64,000 nucleotides of DNA from Chitinophagales bacterium (GTDB lineage Bacteria > Bacteroidota > Bacteroidia > Chitinophagales > UBA2359), in contig JACJXU010000002.1 of NCBI GenBank assembly GCA_020636475.1, positions 211,501 to 275,500 of the forward strand, in the 5' to 3' direction. This document shows, in pieces, positions 45,095 to 54,446 of the stretch. The first letter of the stretch is position 1, and the number at the start of each line of letters is the position of its first letter. Made by a program: the position numbers and the translations under genes. A model generated the notes under the pieces. That model had not been told where the DNA came from and searched no databases. It saw only the letters and a list, made by a program, of their open reading frames with translations.

Positions 45095-46897
45095 CTATGC
45101 AAACAGTTCCATTTGCCCGCTTTCTATTGATGTCATTTCGTTTATGAAGTCGCCCCACAAGTCCAAAGTCAAATTGAAATTATAGGTTTCGTTTATGTAA
45201 TTCAGTTCTTTTTGTAATTCTAATTTGTCAATTATTTGTGATAACTCCAAAAGGTCAATACGCATCAAAACGTCTTTTGTAAAAGTCCGTTTTGCATCTG
45301 TAAAAGTTATGGATTGTAGAAGCTGCATTGTTGTTTGAGAATTTAACAATATGAACGAATAAACTGCAAATTCTAATTTGTCAAAGCCTAACAAATAGCA
45401 AGTGTCGTCAAGCATTACAGGCTTTTCGTTTTGCGGAAGAACAAGCGTAAAATGAAAGGTTTTGTAAAGTCCTGAAATAGCAACTTTGTATGGTTTGAAC
45501 GAATATTCGCCTATGCCAAAAATCGAAAAAGGCGGTTTGTTTTTATAAATACTTGATTTTCTCGTATTAAAAACCTCTTGATGTTCGCTTAAATATTGAA
45601 AGGTTTTCGGAAAATCGTGTTTGATGTAATTCGTTTCTTGCCCAACTTTTTTCTGTGTAACAATCGTGTATTTTCTCGTTTTTTTTACGACTATATTTTT
45701 CAAGTCTGAACTTTTTAAAATACCATAAACCAAATCATTTTCTAATTCAATGTCTTCTTTTAGTCTGTTTACAAAATGCCCGTTCACTTTATCCAATTCC
45801 ATAATAGACGAACAATCGTGTTTTAGACCTTGTCGCCATTCAAACGGACATTTTCCGTCGATTTGTTCAGCGTTGGAATAAGTGTCAAGATTAGAAACAA
45901 ATTTATCGGAAAGCCAACCAAAATTTAGTTTTGCATTTGAATTATTGTAAAAATCAAACTCTGCACAGTCGAAAGTCGGATTAGAATTTAATTTGCAATA
46001 AAATAAAGATGCTTCAACCGAAACATTAAACTCCCTTTTACTGTCAATGCAATGTTTTTCAATTTCAGAAACCCTATATTTTTTTGAAAATTGGTCAAAG
46101 ACGATATTTTTAATTACGGTATTTTTAACCAATAAGGCAATGTTCCCTTTTTGATGTTGAAAGGTTGCAATTATCATTAAAGTAATGTATTCTGCAATGT
46201 CAAAATTCCCCTTTCCGGTCATTGCATCTAAACCGTTATGATTTTTGAAATTCGTTTTTTTAGGCAAATTAGATGAATTTAAACTACCCAATTTTGAATT
46301 TGTTACCCAAGGCGGATTACCAATAATTAAAATTTCTTTTGTGTTGTTTTCTTTGGCAATAGGTTTAAAGTCAAAGTCAAAAACGCTACTGTGAATGATT
46401 GAAATTTCGGGTTTATTTTCAGTTGGATTATTCAAATAAAAATCAATAATATTGAATTTACTTTCCCAAACATAAGGTTTGTAAATTTCAATTCCGAAAA
46501 CTCTATCTATTCCTTTAAATTGCTTCAAAGAAGCAACAATAAAATTGCCTTTTCCGGAAGTTGGTTCAATAACAATTTCAGGCGAAATATTTTTTGTCGT
46601 CAAATGAAAAGCAACTTTGTTTGCTAAGTCCAAATTAGTTTGAAAGTCGCCATATTCGGCTCTGTCGGGTTCTGAAACGATATTTTCCGAAATTGAAATA
46701 CTTTCTTTAAGTATTTGCAACTCTTCCACGTTATCAAAAAAATGTATCAAACCGAAGGCTTCATACATTTTTTGATTAGCCTTTTCAACAGTCACAACAT
46801 TTTTCAGATTAACGTTTAAATAATCCGAAACTTGATGAGTAATATTTGCTTCAAATACTTTTTTCACGATATTTTTATTTTCTTTTATTGCGTTCAA
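45095..46897 (-). CDS. Type II N6-adenine DNA methyltransferase (Eco57I/TaqI-like)
   Basis: 600 residues. An AdoMet-dependent methylase of the gamma class: EYGDFQTNLDLANKVAFHL (81-99, motif X-like), EPTSGKGNFIV (111-121, motif I), and catalytic NPPW at 194-197 (motif IV). The C-terminal half (about 350-600) resembles a TaqI/Eco57I target-recognition region. There is no nuclease motif at its N-terminus, and the endonuclease is the separate gene 20 nt upstream. It would methylate adenine in an unknown sequence. Confidence 0.85.
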   Translation of the reverse strand: MNAIKENKNIVKKVFEANITHQVSDYLNVNLKNVVTVEKANQKMYEAFGLIHFFDNVEELQILKESISISENIVSEPDRAEYGDFQTNLDLANKVAFHLTTKNISPEIVIEPTSGKGNFIVASLKQFKGIDRVFGIEIYKPYVWESKFNIIDFYLNNPTENKPEISIIHSSVFDFDFKPIAKENNTKEILIIGNPPWVTNSKLGSLNSSNLPKKTNFKNHNGLDAMTGKGNFDIAEYITLMIIATFQHQKGNIALLVKNTVIKNIVFDQFSKKYRVSEIEKHCIDSKREFNVSVEASLFYCKLNSNPTFDCAEFDFYNNSNAKLNFGWLSDKFVSNLDTYSNAEQIDGKCPFEWRQGLKHDCSSIMELDKVNGHFVNRLKEDIELENDLVYGILKSSDLKNIVVKKTRKYTIVTQKKVGQETNYIKHDFPKTFQYLSEHQEVFNTRKSSIYKNKPPFSIFGIGEYSFKPYKVAISGLYKTFHFTLVLPQNEKPVMLDDTCYLLGFDKLEFAVYSFILLNSQTTMQLLQSITFTDAKRTFTKDVLMRIDLLELSQIIDKLELQKELNYINETYNFNLTLDLWGDFINEMTSIESGQMELFA

Positions 46898-46917
46898 GAT
46901 TCGCTTCGCTTAATTCA

Positions 46918-47590
46918 TCATTGCAGTTTATCGTAACTTACAATTTTTTCGATTCCTTGAATATCGTCAGTCAAAGCAACAATTCTTTGATATTGCAATC
47001 GCCATTGCAAAGCATTTGAAATGGTCAAATAACCTTGTTCGGGTGGTGTTTGTAAAATCTGTTCAGCAACTTTCGCTAACGTAATTTCGTCCGCAGGAAT
47101 GTTTTTATCTTGCAAATAAGCAATAATATCGGCTTCATTTGCACCGTCTTTCACCATTTCACGCAAACGGAAAGTTGTTGTATAATCCGCTGTACGGGCT
47201 TTGTGAACGAAAGAACAACTTACAAAATTTAAAATTGCTGTTTGAGTTGTCAAGTCATCTGTTTTGTCGTAAACGAAAACGAGAAGATTGTAGCCAAGTC
47301 CAAAAATCTTTTGTTTAGCGTCTTTGAAAGGGCAAGATGATTGCGGTTGTTTTATGGACGTTACTTTTATGTCTGTTTGAATGTCGTCCGAAGGCAAGTC
47401 TATTCCTCTCGCCGAAGAGCCTACCAAAACTTCGTATTTTTCGTTTAAATGTTTTTGGAATTTATGTTCAATGAGCGTTCCTACTGCTTTACCGTCCGAG
47501 TTCACTGTGTTGAATTTTTGATTGTTCAACACAGAATATTTGGGCTTCCTCAACAAGTCTTTTTATCGTCAGTTTTTTCTTTTTCTCCAT
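46918..47590 (-). pseudogene. Type II restriction endonuclease with 5' frameshift
   Basis: The main frame (46918-47556) begins only with TTG codons and holds the catalytic core: DGKAVGTLIEHKFQ, ARGIDLPSDDIQTDIKVTS (a PD-(D/E)XK-like site, Asp...Asp-x-Lys) and CPFKDAKQKIFGLGYNLLVF. Another frame, from a proper ATG at 47590, reads MEKKKKLTIKRLVEEAQIFC and continues to QHSELGR before a stop near 47490. That looks like the true N-terminus ahead of DGKAVGT. I infer one gene broken by an out-of-frame deletion near 47490, so the enzyme may be inactive; internal initiation at TTG is the alternative. Partner methylase directly downstream. Confidence 0.6.
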
Positions 47591-47681
47591 TCTGCGAAGT
47601 TACAAATTTTTATTTTTGCGTAAGGTCGTTCGTTGTCTGTTTTTGTCGGGTTGTTAATGTTATTACGGTCATTCGTGGCAT

Positions 47682-47769
47682 TGCGGCATAACGCAACTCA
47701 GCTTCACGAAGTTACGAAGCAGAAACGAAGTTTGCAAGTGCAGTAGTTTTAGCAAAAATCGGTGTTATA
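47682..47769. repeat. Imperfect inverted-repeat element
   Basis: An end-sequence GGCATAACGC (47684-47693) faces GTGTTATAG (47761-47769). Between them CGAAG recurs several times (CACGAAGTTACGAAGCAG, then CGAAG again). It lies in the 206-nt gap between the restriction gene and the next lipoprotein gene. The flanking TAAC/GTTA pair recalls recombination sites or cassette-type spacers of Bacteroidota, but the match is loose. Confidence 0.4.
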
Positions 47770-47796
47770 GTCCGTTTTCCCTTCTGTTGTTATTTT

Positions 47797-48387
47797 TTAC
47801 TCGTCGTGAAATTTAACGCTGTCCGGAGAAAATTTTGTCTTACACGCAGGATAAAAAAATACAGTTCCTTGCCCTGCGTTTACTGAATTGGATTTAAGCA
47901 TGAATTTACATTCATTTTTAGAAAGCCAATATCTCTCATTTATACTGTCGGTTAAACAATAATTAAAATCAAATGCTGGTCTGTGTTTATGAATGCCGCT
48001 TTTAATTTCCTTCTCTATCATTTTTTTGTCGGGTGTAAGAAAGTAAAAACGGTCACGGTTTATCGGCAAGTCAGTAGTTTTGAAAAATAACTTAGGGTCA
48101 TTGATTTTCTTGAATCGTCTGTCTTCCCAGTGAACTTCACTTGTCCGATTATTAATAACTTCTTCAATATCTTCTTTGAAATATGGTACACTTTCATTTC
48201 CACGAATTAAAATTACACTGTCCCATTCAAAGTCGGTAATAGTTGCAAGGTCAAAAGTGTCAGAGCCGTTTTTAATTGCGTTTAATTGTCCTTGGTCAAT
48301 TTTTTCGTAAAAACGTCTTTCAAAATTGTCGCAACCTGTCAAGATAGTTAATGCAATAAAAGTCAATATGTATGCTGTTGGTTTCAA
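47797..48387 (-). CDS. Hypothetical lipoprotein
   Basis: 196 residues. Lipobox at Cys19 (ILTGC), then a soluble alpha/beta domain with DFEWDSVILIRGNESVPYF, an 'RDRFYFLTPDKKM' stretch and a final GQGTVFFYPACK. Not a family I recognise. It stands alone between an inverted-repeat element and an Rpn-type gene in the accessory island. Confidence 0.6.
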   Translation of the reverse strand: MKPTAYILTFIALTILTGCDNFERRFYEKIDQGQLNAIKNGSDTFDLATITDFEWDSVILIRGNESVPYFKEDIEEVINNRTSEVHWEDRRFKKINDPKLFFKTTDLPINRDRFYFLTPDKKMIEKEIKSGIHKHRPAFDFNYCLTDSINERYWLSKNECKFMLKSNSVNAGQGTVFFYPACKTKFSPDSVKFHDE

Positions 48388-48434
48388 GTATTGTCGTCTT
48401 TTTGATATTTATGGCAGTTTTTCTCAAGTTCTTT

Positions 48435-49298
48435 CTATTTTTTCAATTTCTCTATTTCTTCTTGCGACAATCCTGTGAGTTCAGAAATGAGTGAAATATC
48501 TAATCCTTTTCCAAGTATATTTCGGGCGATTTCAATTGCTCTTTCTTCTTTTCCCTCTGCTTTTCCTTCAGCTTTTCCCTCCACAAAAGAAGTATCTACC
48601 ACATTTTTCAAATCTCTGTAATACTTCAAACTGTCCTCGTAATTCTCTCTTTCTTCAGGTGTGAAATTTGCGATTTCAGCAAGGCGGAAAAACTTCTCAA
48701 AAATTCGTTCTTGCAGTTTTCTTGGGCGGTTTTGTAAATATGGTAAGTGCTTAAAGACATAAAGCCATTTATCGTAATTCGATTCCAATTGCTCTTCGGT
48801 CTTATCGAATTTTGGCATTTCCAAGTAGATGAAAGTTAGCTTGTCGTAAAAAACTTCTCCTTTTGCATCTTTAAGTTTCACCACGGTTTTTACATTCTCG
48901 CTGCTTTGACCGTCTTGGAACTCGAAATCTAAGATGCCAACGGTATAAACGTGAGCCAATTTAAAATCCCAATCTCCTCTCTTAGCCTGCTCTTGAATGG
49001 GAAAAGTGGAGTAATATATACTTCTGTCCTTGAAAAAATTCTGCTTGGCTTTCTGGACTTCAACGATAAACTTGCTTCCGTCTTTGCCAGTACAGTACAA
49101 ATCAAAAATGGCTTTCCTGTCAAGCGGACTCCCTCCTAAGTGTTCACTTTTTGTATAGGTCAAATCCTCAATCCTATGATTTTCGGGCAGGAGCGTATTT
49201 AGGAAGTCAATAAGAAACTCCTTGTTTGGTTCGCTACCGAACAGTTTCTTAAAACCGAAATCCGTGAAAGGATTGACGTACCTGTCTTGAAGATTCAT
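48435..49298 (-). CDS. Rpn-family PD-(D/E)XK nuclease (transposase-like)
   Basis: 287 residues. The start YVNPFTDFGFKKLFG and the catalytic region FDLYCTGKDGSKFIVEVQKA (Asp, then E-V-Q-K) define the Rpn/PDDEXK_2 family, which promotes RecA-independent recombination and is sometimes tied to mobile DNA or defence. A low-complexity GKAEGKAEGKE hinge precedes a C-terminal helical SELTGLSQEEIEKLKK tail typical of the group. No terminal repeats are visible. Confidence 0.9.
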   Translation of the reverse strand: MNLQDRYVNPFTDFGFKKLFGSEPNKEFLIDFLNTLLPENHRIEDLTYTKSEHLGGSPLDRKAIFDLYCTGKDGSKFIVEVQKAKQNFFKDRSIYYSTFPIQEQAKRGDWDFKLAHVYTVGILDFEFQDGQSSENVKTVVKLKDAKGEVFYDKLTFIYLEMPKFDKTEEQLESNYDKWLYVFKHLPYLQNRPRKLQERIFEKFFRLAEIANFTPEERENYEDSLKYYRDLKNVVDTSFVEGKAEGKAEGKEERAIEIARNILGKGLDISLISELTGLSQEEIEKLKK

Positions 49299-49448
49299 TC
49301 TTGTTATTTTTCAAACAAAGATAATGAATTCATCTTACTTTTTGCCTCCGTGAGTTCTTTAATACTTTGGTTTGCGCTATCTATCAATTCTATTAAAGGG
49401 GCAAAAATTAGAGAACTACAAAATACAGAATGGCGACAATCATTATAA

Positions 49449-49703
49449 TACTGCCAAGTGTCAGCATTAAATCTCCAAAATTACAGAAGAATGTATCAAA
49501 AACTTAGTCAAAATGCAACTTATGCCAAGAAAATGTCGAGCGTGCGAAGCAAAACGGTGGAGTCAGTTATTGGCATGTTGATGAATTTTACCAATATGAA
49601 ACGGATGAACACCCGAGGGACAAATTTTGTAAAAACGACACTTTACAGCTTCAAAACCTTGTTTTTAAACCATCGAAATATTAGCATTTTGAACGCTCAC
49701 TAA
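49449..49703 (+). pseudogene. Transposase C-terminal relic (IS1182-like DDE)
   Basis: The frame from 49458 reads through KKMSSVRSKTVESVIGML and MKRMNTRG, matching the 'RS.TVEPVFG.L....+R...RG' block that carries the last catalytic Glu of DDE_Tnp_1_6/IS1182 transposases, followed by a degenerate LKTLF-type end. Only about 80 C-terminal residues remain. No inverted repeats were found. It marks past IS activity in the island. Confidence 0.6.
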
Positions 49704-49794
49704 AAACAAAGCTCGCTTTTTATGATTTTCAAAGATTATTGTTCAAAAAATGGTGTTGTGTAAGGGTTGTGTGTGTTGGCGGTAGTTTTTATTT

Positions 49795-50581
49795 TCATAA
49801 TATAAATTCTTGCTCAATCATTTTTTCAATCTTGGGTCCATTCTGTGGATATAAATCAAATCCGCTTATATGTCCAAAATTTACATTATTTCTCATTATA
49901 ACATTCTCAATCTTATTCTCAAAACTTAAAGTGTCGGTGTATTTTATATTTGTCAAATTCAAACCCTGTCTACCATTTGTAAAGAATAGCATCAAGTTAG
50001 TTTTCTCTTGAAAGTCTTTGTCGTAAAAAAAAGAAAACATCGATATTTTCCTCATTTACTACCTCTTTTATTTCATAAATAAATTTGTCTTTATATTTAA
50101 TTTCAAGGTTGCAGTCTAACCTTAACTTAGAGTTTTCCGCATTATGTTTTTTTAGTTCAGAACCGACAACTTGTAAAAACCCTTTTTTAGGATAAATTAA
50201 TTTATTTTTTGTCGCCTCTTTGCAAATTCTAGTAATCGTAGGATTATTGAAAATATCGTTTTTTATCAAAATAACCTTATGTCTTTTCAAAAGATTTTCA
50301 ATTTCATTTATAATTAAGAAATCATAATCAAAAAGTTGATGTCCACCAGTTCCGATTTTTATTTTGTTATTTTCTGTATATACGAAGAGAAATCCGTCAG
50401 AATAATTGTCTATTAAGATCTTTAAGTCGTCAATGATTTCTGATTGATTTTCTGATTCAAATGTTGCAACAAGTTCAGCTGGATTGTCAGCGTGTCCACC
50501 ATATCCTTTTCTGAACTCAAAGTAGTCAAACTTGTATAAGTCATTTGGAAAGTTAAAATGCCAATATGTTCCTAATATCAT
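49795..50581 (-). pseudogene. Hypothetical protein, frameshifted at a T8 run
   Basis: The 5' part (from the ATG at 50581) codes ILGTYWHFNFPNDLYKF... up to NEENIDVFFF, then leaves frame and stops at 49997. The next frame continues YDKDFQEKTNLMLFFTNG and ends at 49795. The join is a run of eight T on the minus strand near 50030. A one-base change would restore a protein of about 260 residues. No family recognised. The run may be a sequencing error, a real mutation or a phase-variation switch. Confidence 0.55.
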
Positions 50582-50615
50582 TCTTTGCGGTCTTTTTTAA
50601 AATGGCAGGTAACGC

Positions 50616-50710
50616 GGGGCGGATTTGCGAAGTAATTTAGCAAAATCAGTTGTTGAACGAAAGTAATCGCATAGCGACGGCGCAGTCCGACACCAGATGC
50701 AATCCGCCCC
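50616..50710. repeat. GC-rich inverted-repeat element in a 317-nt gap
   Basis: The left arm GGGGCGGATTTGC (50616-50628) pairs with GCAATCCGCCCC (50699-50710) with one bulge, around 70 nt. It is much more GC-rich than the surroundings. The gap 50582-50898 holds nothing else recognised. It may be a structured-RNA or recombination element. It does not show the GTTRRRY end needed for an integron attC site. Confidence 0.5.
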
Positions 50711-50898
50711 ACGTCCAAATATACAACATTCACTCATTTTATCTATATAAATTTTCTTTATCAAAATAAAATATTTCACCAATAAGTTCCCTATTGCTTC
50801 TGTTTCTATGAGCTTTTTTCTAAGATTAGTTGGCTAAAGAAAAATTCTAAAGCAATTCTCGTATTAAATACTCTTTTTCATACAACAAAACCCTTACC

Positions 50899-52416
50899 TC
50901 AAACCACCCTCACCGCCTCCAAAATAAGCCGATAGTACGCTTTCTTTTCCATCTTGGAAACCAACCACAACTTGTAATTGATGGCTTCGTTGGAGCCGGG
51001 CTCAAAAACGGGCGATTCTTCGATAAACGCACTTATTTTTTGCCGCAATTTTTTGCTTTTAAAGGCTTGGGGCGTAAAAACAATGTGTTGCAAAAGGTCG
51101 ATAAAATCCTTTTCGCGCGCATACTGTGTGGTCTTAAATTCACTCCGAAAGTTTCGCTTCAACTCCTTAATTTTCGACTCCAAATACAATAAATCTTCGT
51201 TTTCAATATGTAAGATTATCTCCACAATCGAAATGTTCAAAATAAGATTGCGCGACAACTTGCTATACACTTCGGGCATCAGCAACGGCAAAAGGTGCTT
51301 CATCGCTTGCGAAATTTTATTTTCATTAAAATAAGCAATAGAAAGATTTAGGTAAATAAGCACATCGTAAAAACTGTGTCCGTTCAGTTTGGGATTGTCT
51401 TTTATGTCCGTAAGCAACTCAATCACTTCTCGGTTGCGATTCAGAAACGAGTAGTTGAGTATCAGCGACTGATGATACACCCACAAGTATTTGTCGTAAA
51501 ACTTTCGGTTGTTTTTTTGCAATTCTTCGTGAAAAATTTCGGTATAACGCAGCGATTCGGCAAATTTCAGGTTTATCGCCTGCACATTGATAAGCCAGTT
51601 GAGGATAATAAATTTTTTTTCGTAATACTTGTCGGCAAAATATTTGAGTTTTTCAAACTTGTGCAAACTCTCGAGGAGGTAAGTTTCTAATTGTACAAAG
51701 TCCTTTTTTTGTAGCAAATTGGTGCGCAATGCTTCGTGAATTTGGAACTGCACCTGCTGCGAATCGGCAATGTGCGGATTGATGGACAAATTTTTGATGA
51801 GTTGGTCGAGTTTCTGGCTGATATTTTTTTCTTTAAAAGAAAAATTACTGCTCTTTAGCTGATAGTTAATGCTGGCAATCAAGTAAGTAGCTTGGGTAGC
51901 ATCAAGATTTTCTTCAATGTTTTTTTGTTTTTTTTGAATATAAATTTCTGGGTTTATCTGGTAATAATCGTTGGCGAGGCTTATAATTTCGTCGTACACC
52001 ACATTGAGCATATCCGAATATCCGGCAGAACTTCGGGCAACTTTTTCGGCTTTTTGCAAATAATAAAACGCCAATTCGTATTTCGATTTGTAGCGAAAAA
52101 TATTGCCCAATTCTATCAGTTTGTATATTTCAAATTTGATGTCTTTTTCGCGGTGAATGAGCAGCAAACTGTTTTCAATATCATTCATCAGGCGATTTTT
52201 TAGCCGATAAAAAGCATTTTTGTTTTCCGCAGCAAAAAAAGATTGTACCAATTCGTCCGAAAACTCGTCTTTATTTTGGTATTTTATTTCATCTAAAAGT
52301 TCAACAGTTTTGTTTGTTTTATGCTCGTGTTGCAAGCGCGCCGAGTAGAGTTTGAAATTCCGCAACTCCTCTTTATTCAAGGCTTGTACAAGTTGGGTGA
52401 GATGGTATTTTGGCAT
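50899..52416 (-). CDS. Large helical repeat (TPR-like) protein
   Basis: 505 residues from the ATG at 52416 (MPKYHLTQL); an upstream TTG-type start at 52518 would add 34 hydrophobic residues and is less likely. The protein is almost all alpha-helical with TPR-like pairs (YELAFYYLQKAEKVA, VIELLTDIKDNP, FYDVLIYLNLSIAYFNENK). No catalytic motif and no signal peptide. It resembles a family of paralogous cytoplasmic TPR-like proteins in Bacteroidota, whose function is unknown. Confidence 0.6.
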   Translation of the reverse strand: MPKYHLTQLVQALNKEELRNFKLYSARLQHEHKTNKTVELLDEIKYQNKDEFSDELVQSFFAAENKNAFYRLKNRLMNDIENSLLLIHREKDIKFEIYKLIELGNIFRYKSKYELAFYYLQKAEKVARSSAGYSDMLNVVYDEIISLANDYYQINPEIYIQKKQKNIEENLDATQATYLIASINYQLKSSNFSFKEKNISQKLDQLIKNLSINPHIADSQQVQFQIHEALRTNLLQKKDFVQLETYLLESLHKFEKLKYFADKYYEKKFIILNWLINVQAINLKFAESLRYTEIFHEELQKNNRKFYDKYLWVYHQSLILNYSFLNRNREVIELLTDIKDNPKLNGHSFYDVLIYLNLSIAYFNENKISQAMKHLLPLLMPEVYSKLSRNLILNISIVEIILHIENEDLLYLESKIKELKRNFRSEFKTTQYAREKDFIDLLQHIVFTPQAFKSKKLRQKISAFIEESPVFEPGSNEAINYKLWLVSKMEKKAYYRLILEAVRVV

Positions 52417-52560
52417 AATATTTTCCTTAAAAGAATAAAATTTAGGTAGTATCAATGACGACAAAATTACAAAAAATGTCGGTTTGAATACGTAAGAAAG
52501 TGAAAAAATAAGTTGCAATTTATATTAAGGTAAAGCGTTATTTTTACAAAAAAATTGAAA

Positions 52561-54177
52561 ATGAAATCTCTCTACGTAGTTATTTTTCCTTTGGTGATGG
52601 TATTCGGTATGATGCAAAAAGTGGCAGCACAACTCAATGTTATAGCAGATTTGTCTTTAGAGGCGATAAGTCTTGGCGATACTTTAACGCTTGGCTGCGA
52701 AGTCCCCATCAACTACACACTCAAAAATAACAGCGACATCACATTAGTGCTGCACGACTATTTTATTAATGTGAACATCAGCACCAACGATATTCCGGCG
52801 GATTTGAGTTTGGTAGATGAAATAACGTTTAGCAATAATCTTAGCGGGCAGGTATTATTGCCCAACGAAACCAAAACCATTTCGCGCAGTATGCCCATCA
52901 ATACCAATTTTTTTGCCTACGGCAGCAACGGTCTTGCACAGAAAAATGTGGTTATCACTTGGGGAACAGGTGCTTATTTGGAAGACCCGAATGAGGACAA
53001 TAACTATTTGGCAAAAGAAGTTTTTGTTTCTGCCGATACCTATTTCGAGTCCGACAGTGTAACGGTTACGTATCCTTTGGAAGAATCAGAAATTAGCGTA
53101 AGTGACTTGCCGGTAGAAGTTGTGTATGCTTTTGAAGATTTTGCGCCAACTGATGAAATAGACCTTGCATTTTTGAAGCAATACAACGATTTTTATGTTT
53201 TGGCATTACTCAGCAACGAAGGAATGTGGTATTTTTTTGATACCGATGGCATTTTTCTCTACCAAAATGAGAATGGTGAGGATGACGATTTTTTGATACC
53301 TCCCAATATTCTTGTATTTTTGAGTAACATTGGCGGCAATTTTTCACCTATGGCAAAACTCGTACTCACTACCGAAAATTATCCGCTTGTTGAAGTGCGT
53401 AAGAACGGTCCCGGTCCGCAAAATTATTTGTATTTCGACTTGTACGGCAATTTTATTAACATAAATGCAAATCAACAACCGATTTCTTATCAGGAATATG
53501 CCAATAGCATCTATTATACGCCGCCAATATTTCCTTATATACAAATTTTTGTTCAGGATATTTTTCCCGGCGCAAATATTGAAAATATTGAATGTAGCTG
53601 TGGATATGGTATAGAAAGTGTTAATGGTTTGGCAATATACTTGGATAACAACAAAATACTGCATATCTACAATGATGATTTTGAGGATAGTTATTATATC
53701 GAAGACCTTGAAGATAATATTCAAATTAACCAAACTCAAGCAAATGTTCCCCAAAATTTCATCAACGATTTGGTAATGGAAGGCTTTTCGGCAGAAGAGT
53801 TGACTTTTCTGCTCACCAACTACCTCAACTGTTCTTTGGAACTTACCGCCTATGTCGCCTCCGAAGTAGTTGCCACGTACGATTATACTGCTATGGAAAC
53901 CAATATTGTTGCTGCCCTCGACAATACGCAATTATCCATAAAAACATTGGAAATGTATCCCAATCCCGCGTTTGACAATGTATGTATAAAAAACAACGAT
54001 ACGCAAAAAATTAGCATTGAAATATTTAATGCACAAATGCAAAGTATAATCTGTCTGAATATTGCGCCAAACGACTTGTATAAATTAGATATAAATGCTT
54101 GGAAAACAGGTGTTTACTTTGTAAATATTCAACAAGAAAATAAAAAAGCCATATTGCGTAAAATAATAAAAATGTAA
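52561..54177 (+). CDS. T9SS-secreted protein with CARDB-like domain
   Basis: 538 residues from the ATG at 52561. Signal peptide (ends KVAAQ), an Ig/CARDB-like domain (about 25-145, with PINYTLKNNSDITL and NETKTISRSMPIN), a middle domain of unknown type with many Asn, Asp and Tyr, and a type A sorting domain (about 460-538, MYPNPAFDNVCIKN, VYFVNIQ). Surface or extracellular by inference. Function unknown. Confidence 0.75.
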   Translation: MKSLYVVIFPLVMVFGMMQKVAAQLNVIADLSLEAISLGDTLTLGCEVPINYTLKNNSDITLVLHDYFINVNISTNDIPADLSLVDEITFSNNLSGQVLLPNETKTISRSMPINTNFFAYGSNGLAQKNVVITWGTGAYLEDPNEDNNYLAKEVFVSADTYFESDSVTVTYPLEESEISVSDLPVEVVYAFEDFAPTDEIDLAFLKQYNDFYVLALLSNEGMWYFFDTDGIFLYQNENGEDDDFLIPPNILVFLSNIGGNFSPMAKLVLTTENYPLVEVRKNGPGPQNYLYFDLYGNFININANQQPISYQEYANSIYYTPPIFPYIQIFVQDIFPGANIENIECSCGYGIESVNGLAIYLDNNKILHIYNDDFEDSYYIEDLEDNIQINQTQANVPQNFINDLVMEGFSAEELTFLLTNYLNCSLELTAYVASEVVATYDYTAMETNIVAALDNTQLSIKTLEMYPNPAFDNVCIKNNDTQKISIEIFNAQMQSIICLNIAPNDLYKLDINAWKTGVYFVNIQQENKKAILRKIIKM

Positions 54178-54245
54178 TTTTGACTGCGTAAGAAAATGAA
54201 TTAATTGTTTCTTTTTTCTTTAATATTATGGCTACTTTTACACCA

Positions 54246-54430
54246 ATAAAAAATTAAATCAAAACAAAAAACTTATTGTTCACTAAAAAATTAAATCAAA
54301 ACAAAAAACTTATTGTTCACTAAAAAATTAAATCAAAACAAAAAACTTATTGTTCACTAAAAAATTAAATCAAAACAAAAAACTTATTGTTCACTAAAAA
54401 ATTAAATCAAAACAAAAAACTTATTGTTCA
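54246..54430. repeat. Five tandem 37-bp repeats upstream of the repeat protein
   Basis: A strictly periodic unit (for example AAAAAATTAAATCAAAAC then AAAAAACTTATTGTTCACT). TTCA ends at 54282, 54319, 54356, 54393 and 54430, exactly 37 nt apart. The copies are practically identical, which implies recent expansion. They end 16 nt before the start codon at 54447, so they form the 5' leader or promoter region. Confidence 0.95.
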
Positions 54431-54446
54431 CTAAAAAATTTTATGT

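Noticed and set aside
48435..49298. Complete insertion sequence around the Rpn gene
   Set aside because: No terminal inverted repeats or target duplications were found on either side.
50616..50710. Integron attC site
   Set aside because: A good stem exists, but the GTTRRRY core at the right end is missing and no integrase gene is in the window.
54246..54430. CRISPR array
   Set aside because: The 37-bp units are directly adjacent with no variable spacers and no cas genes nearby.
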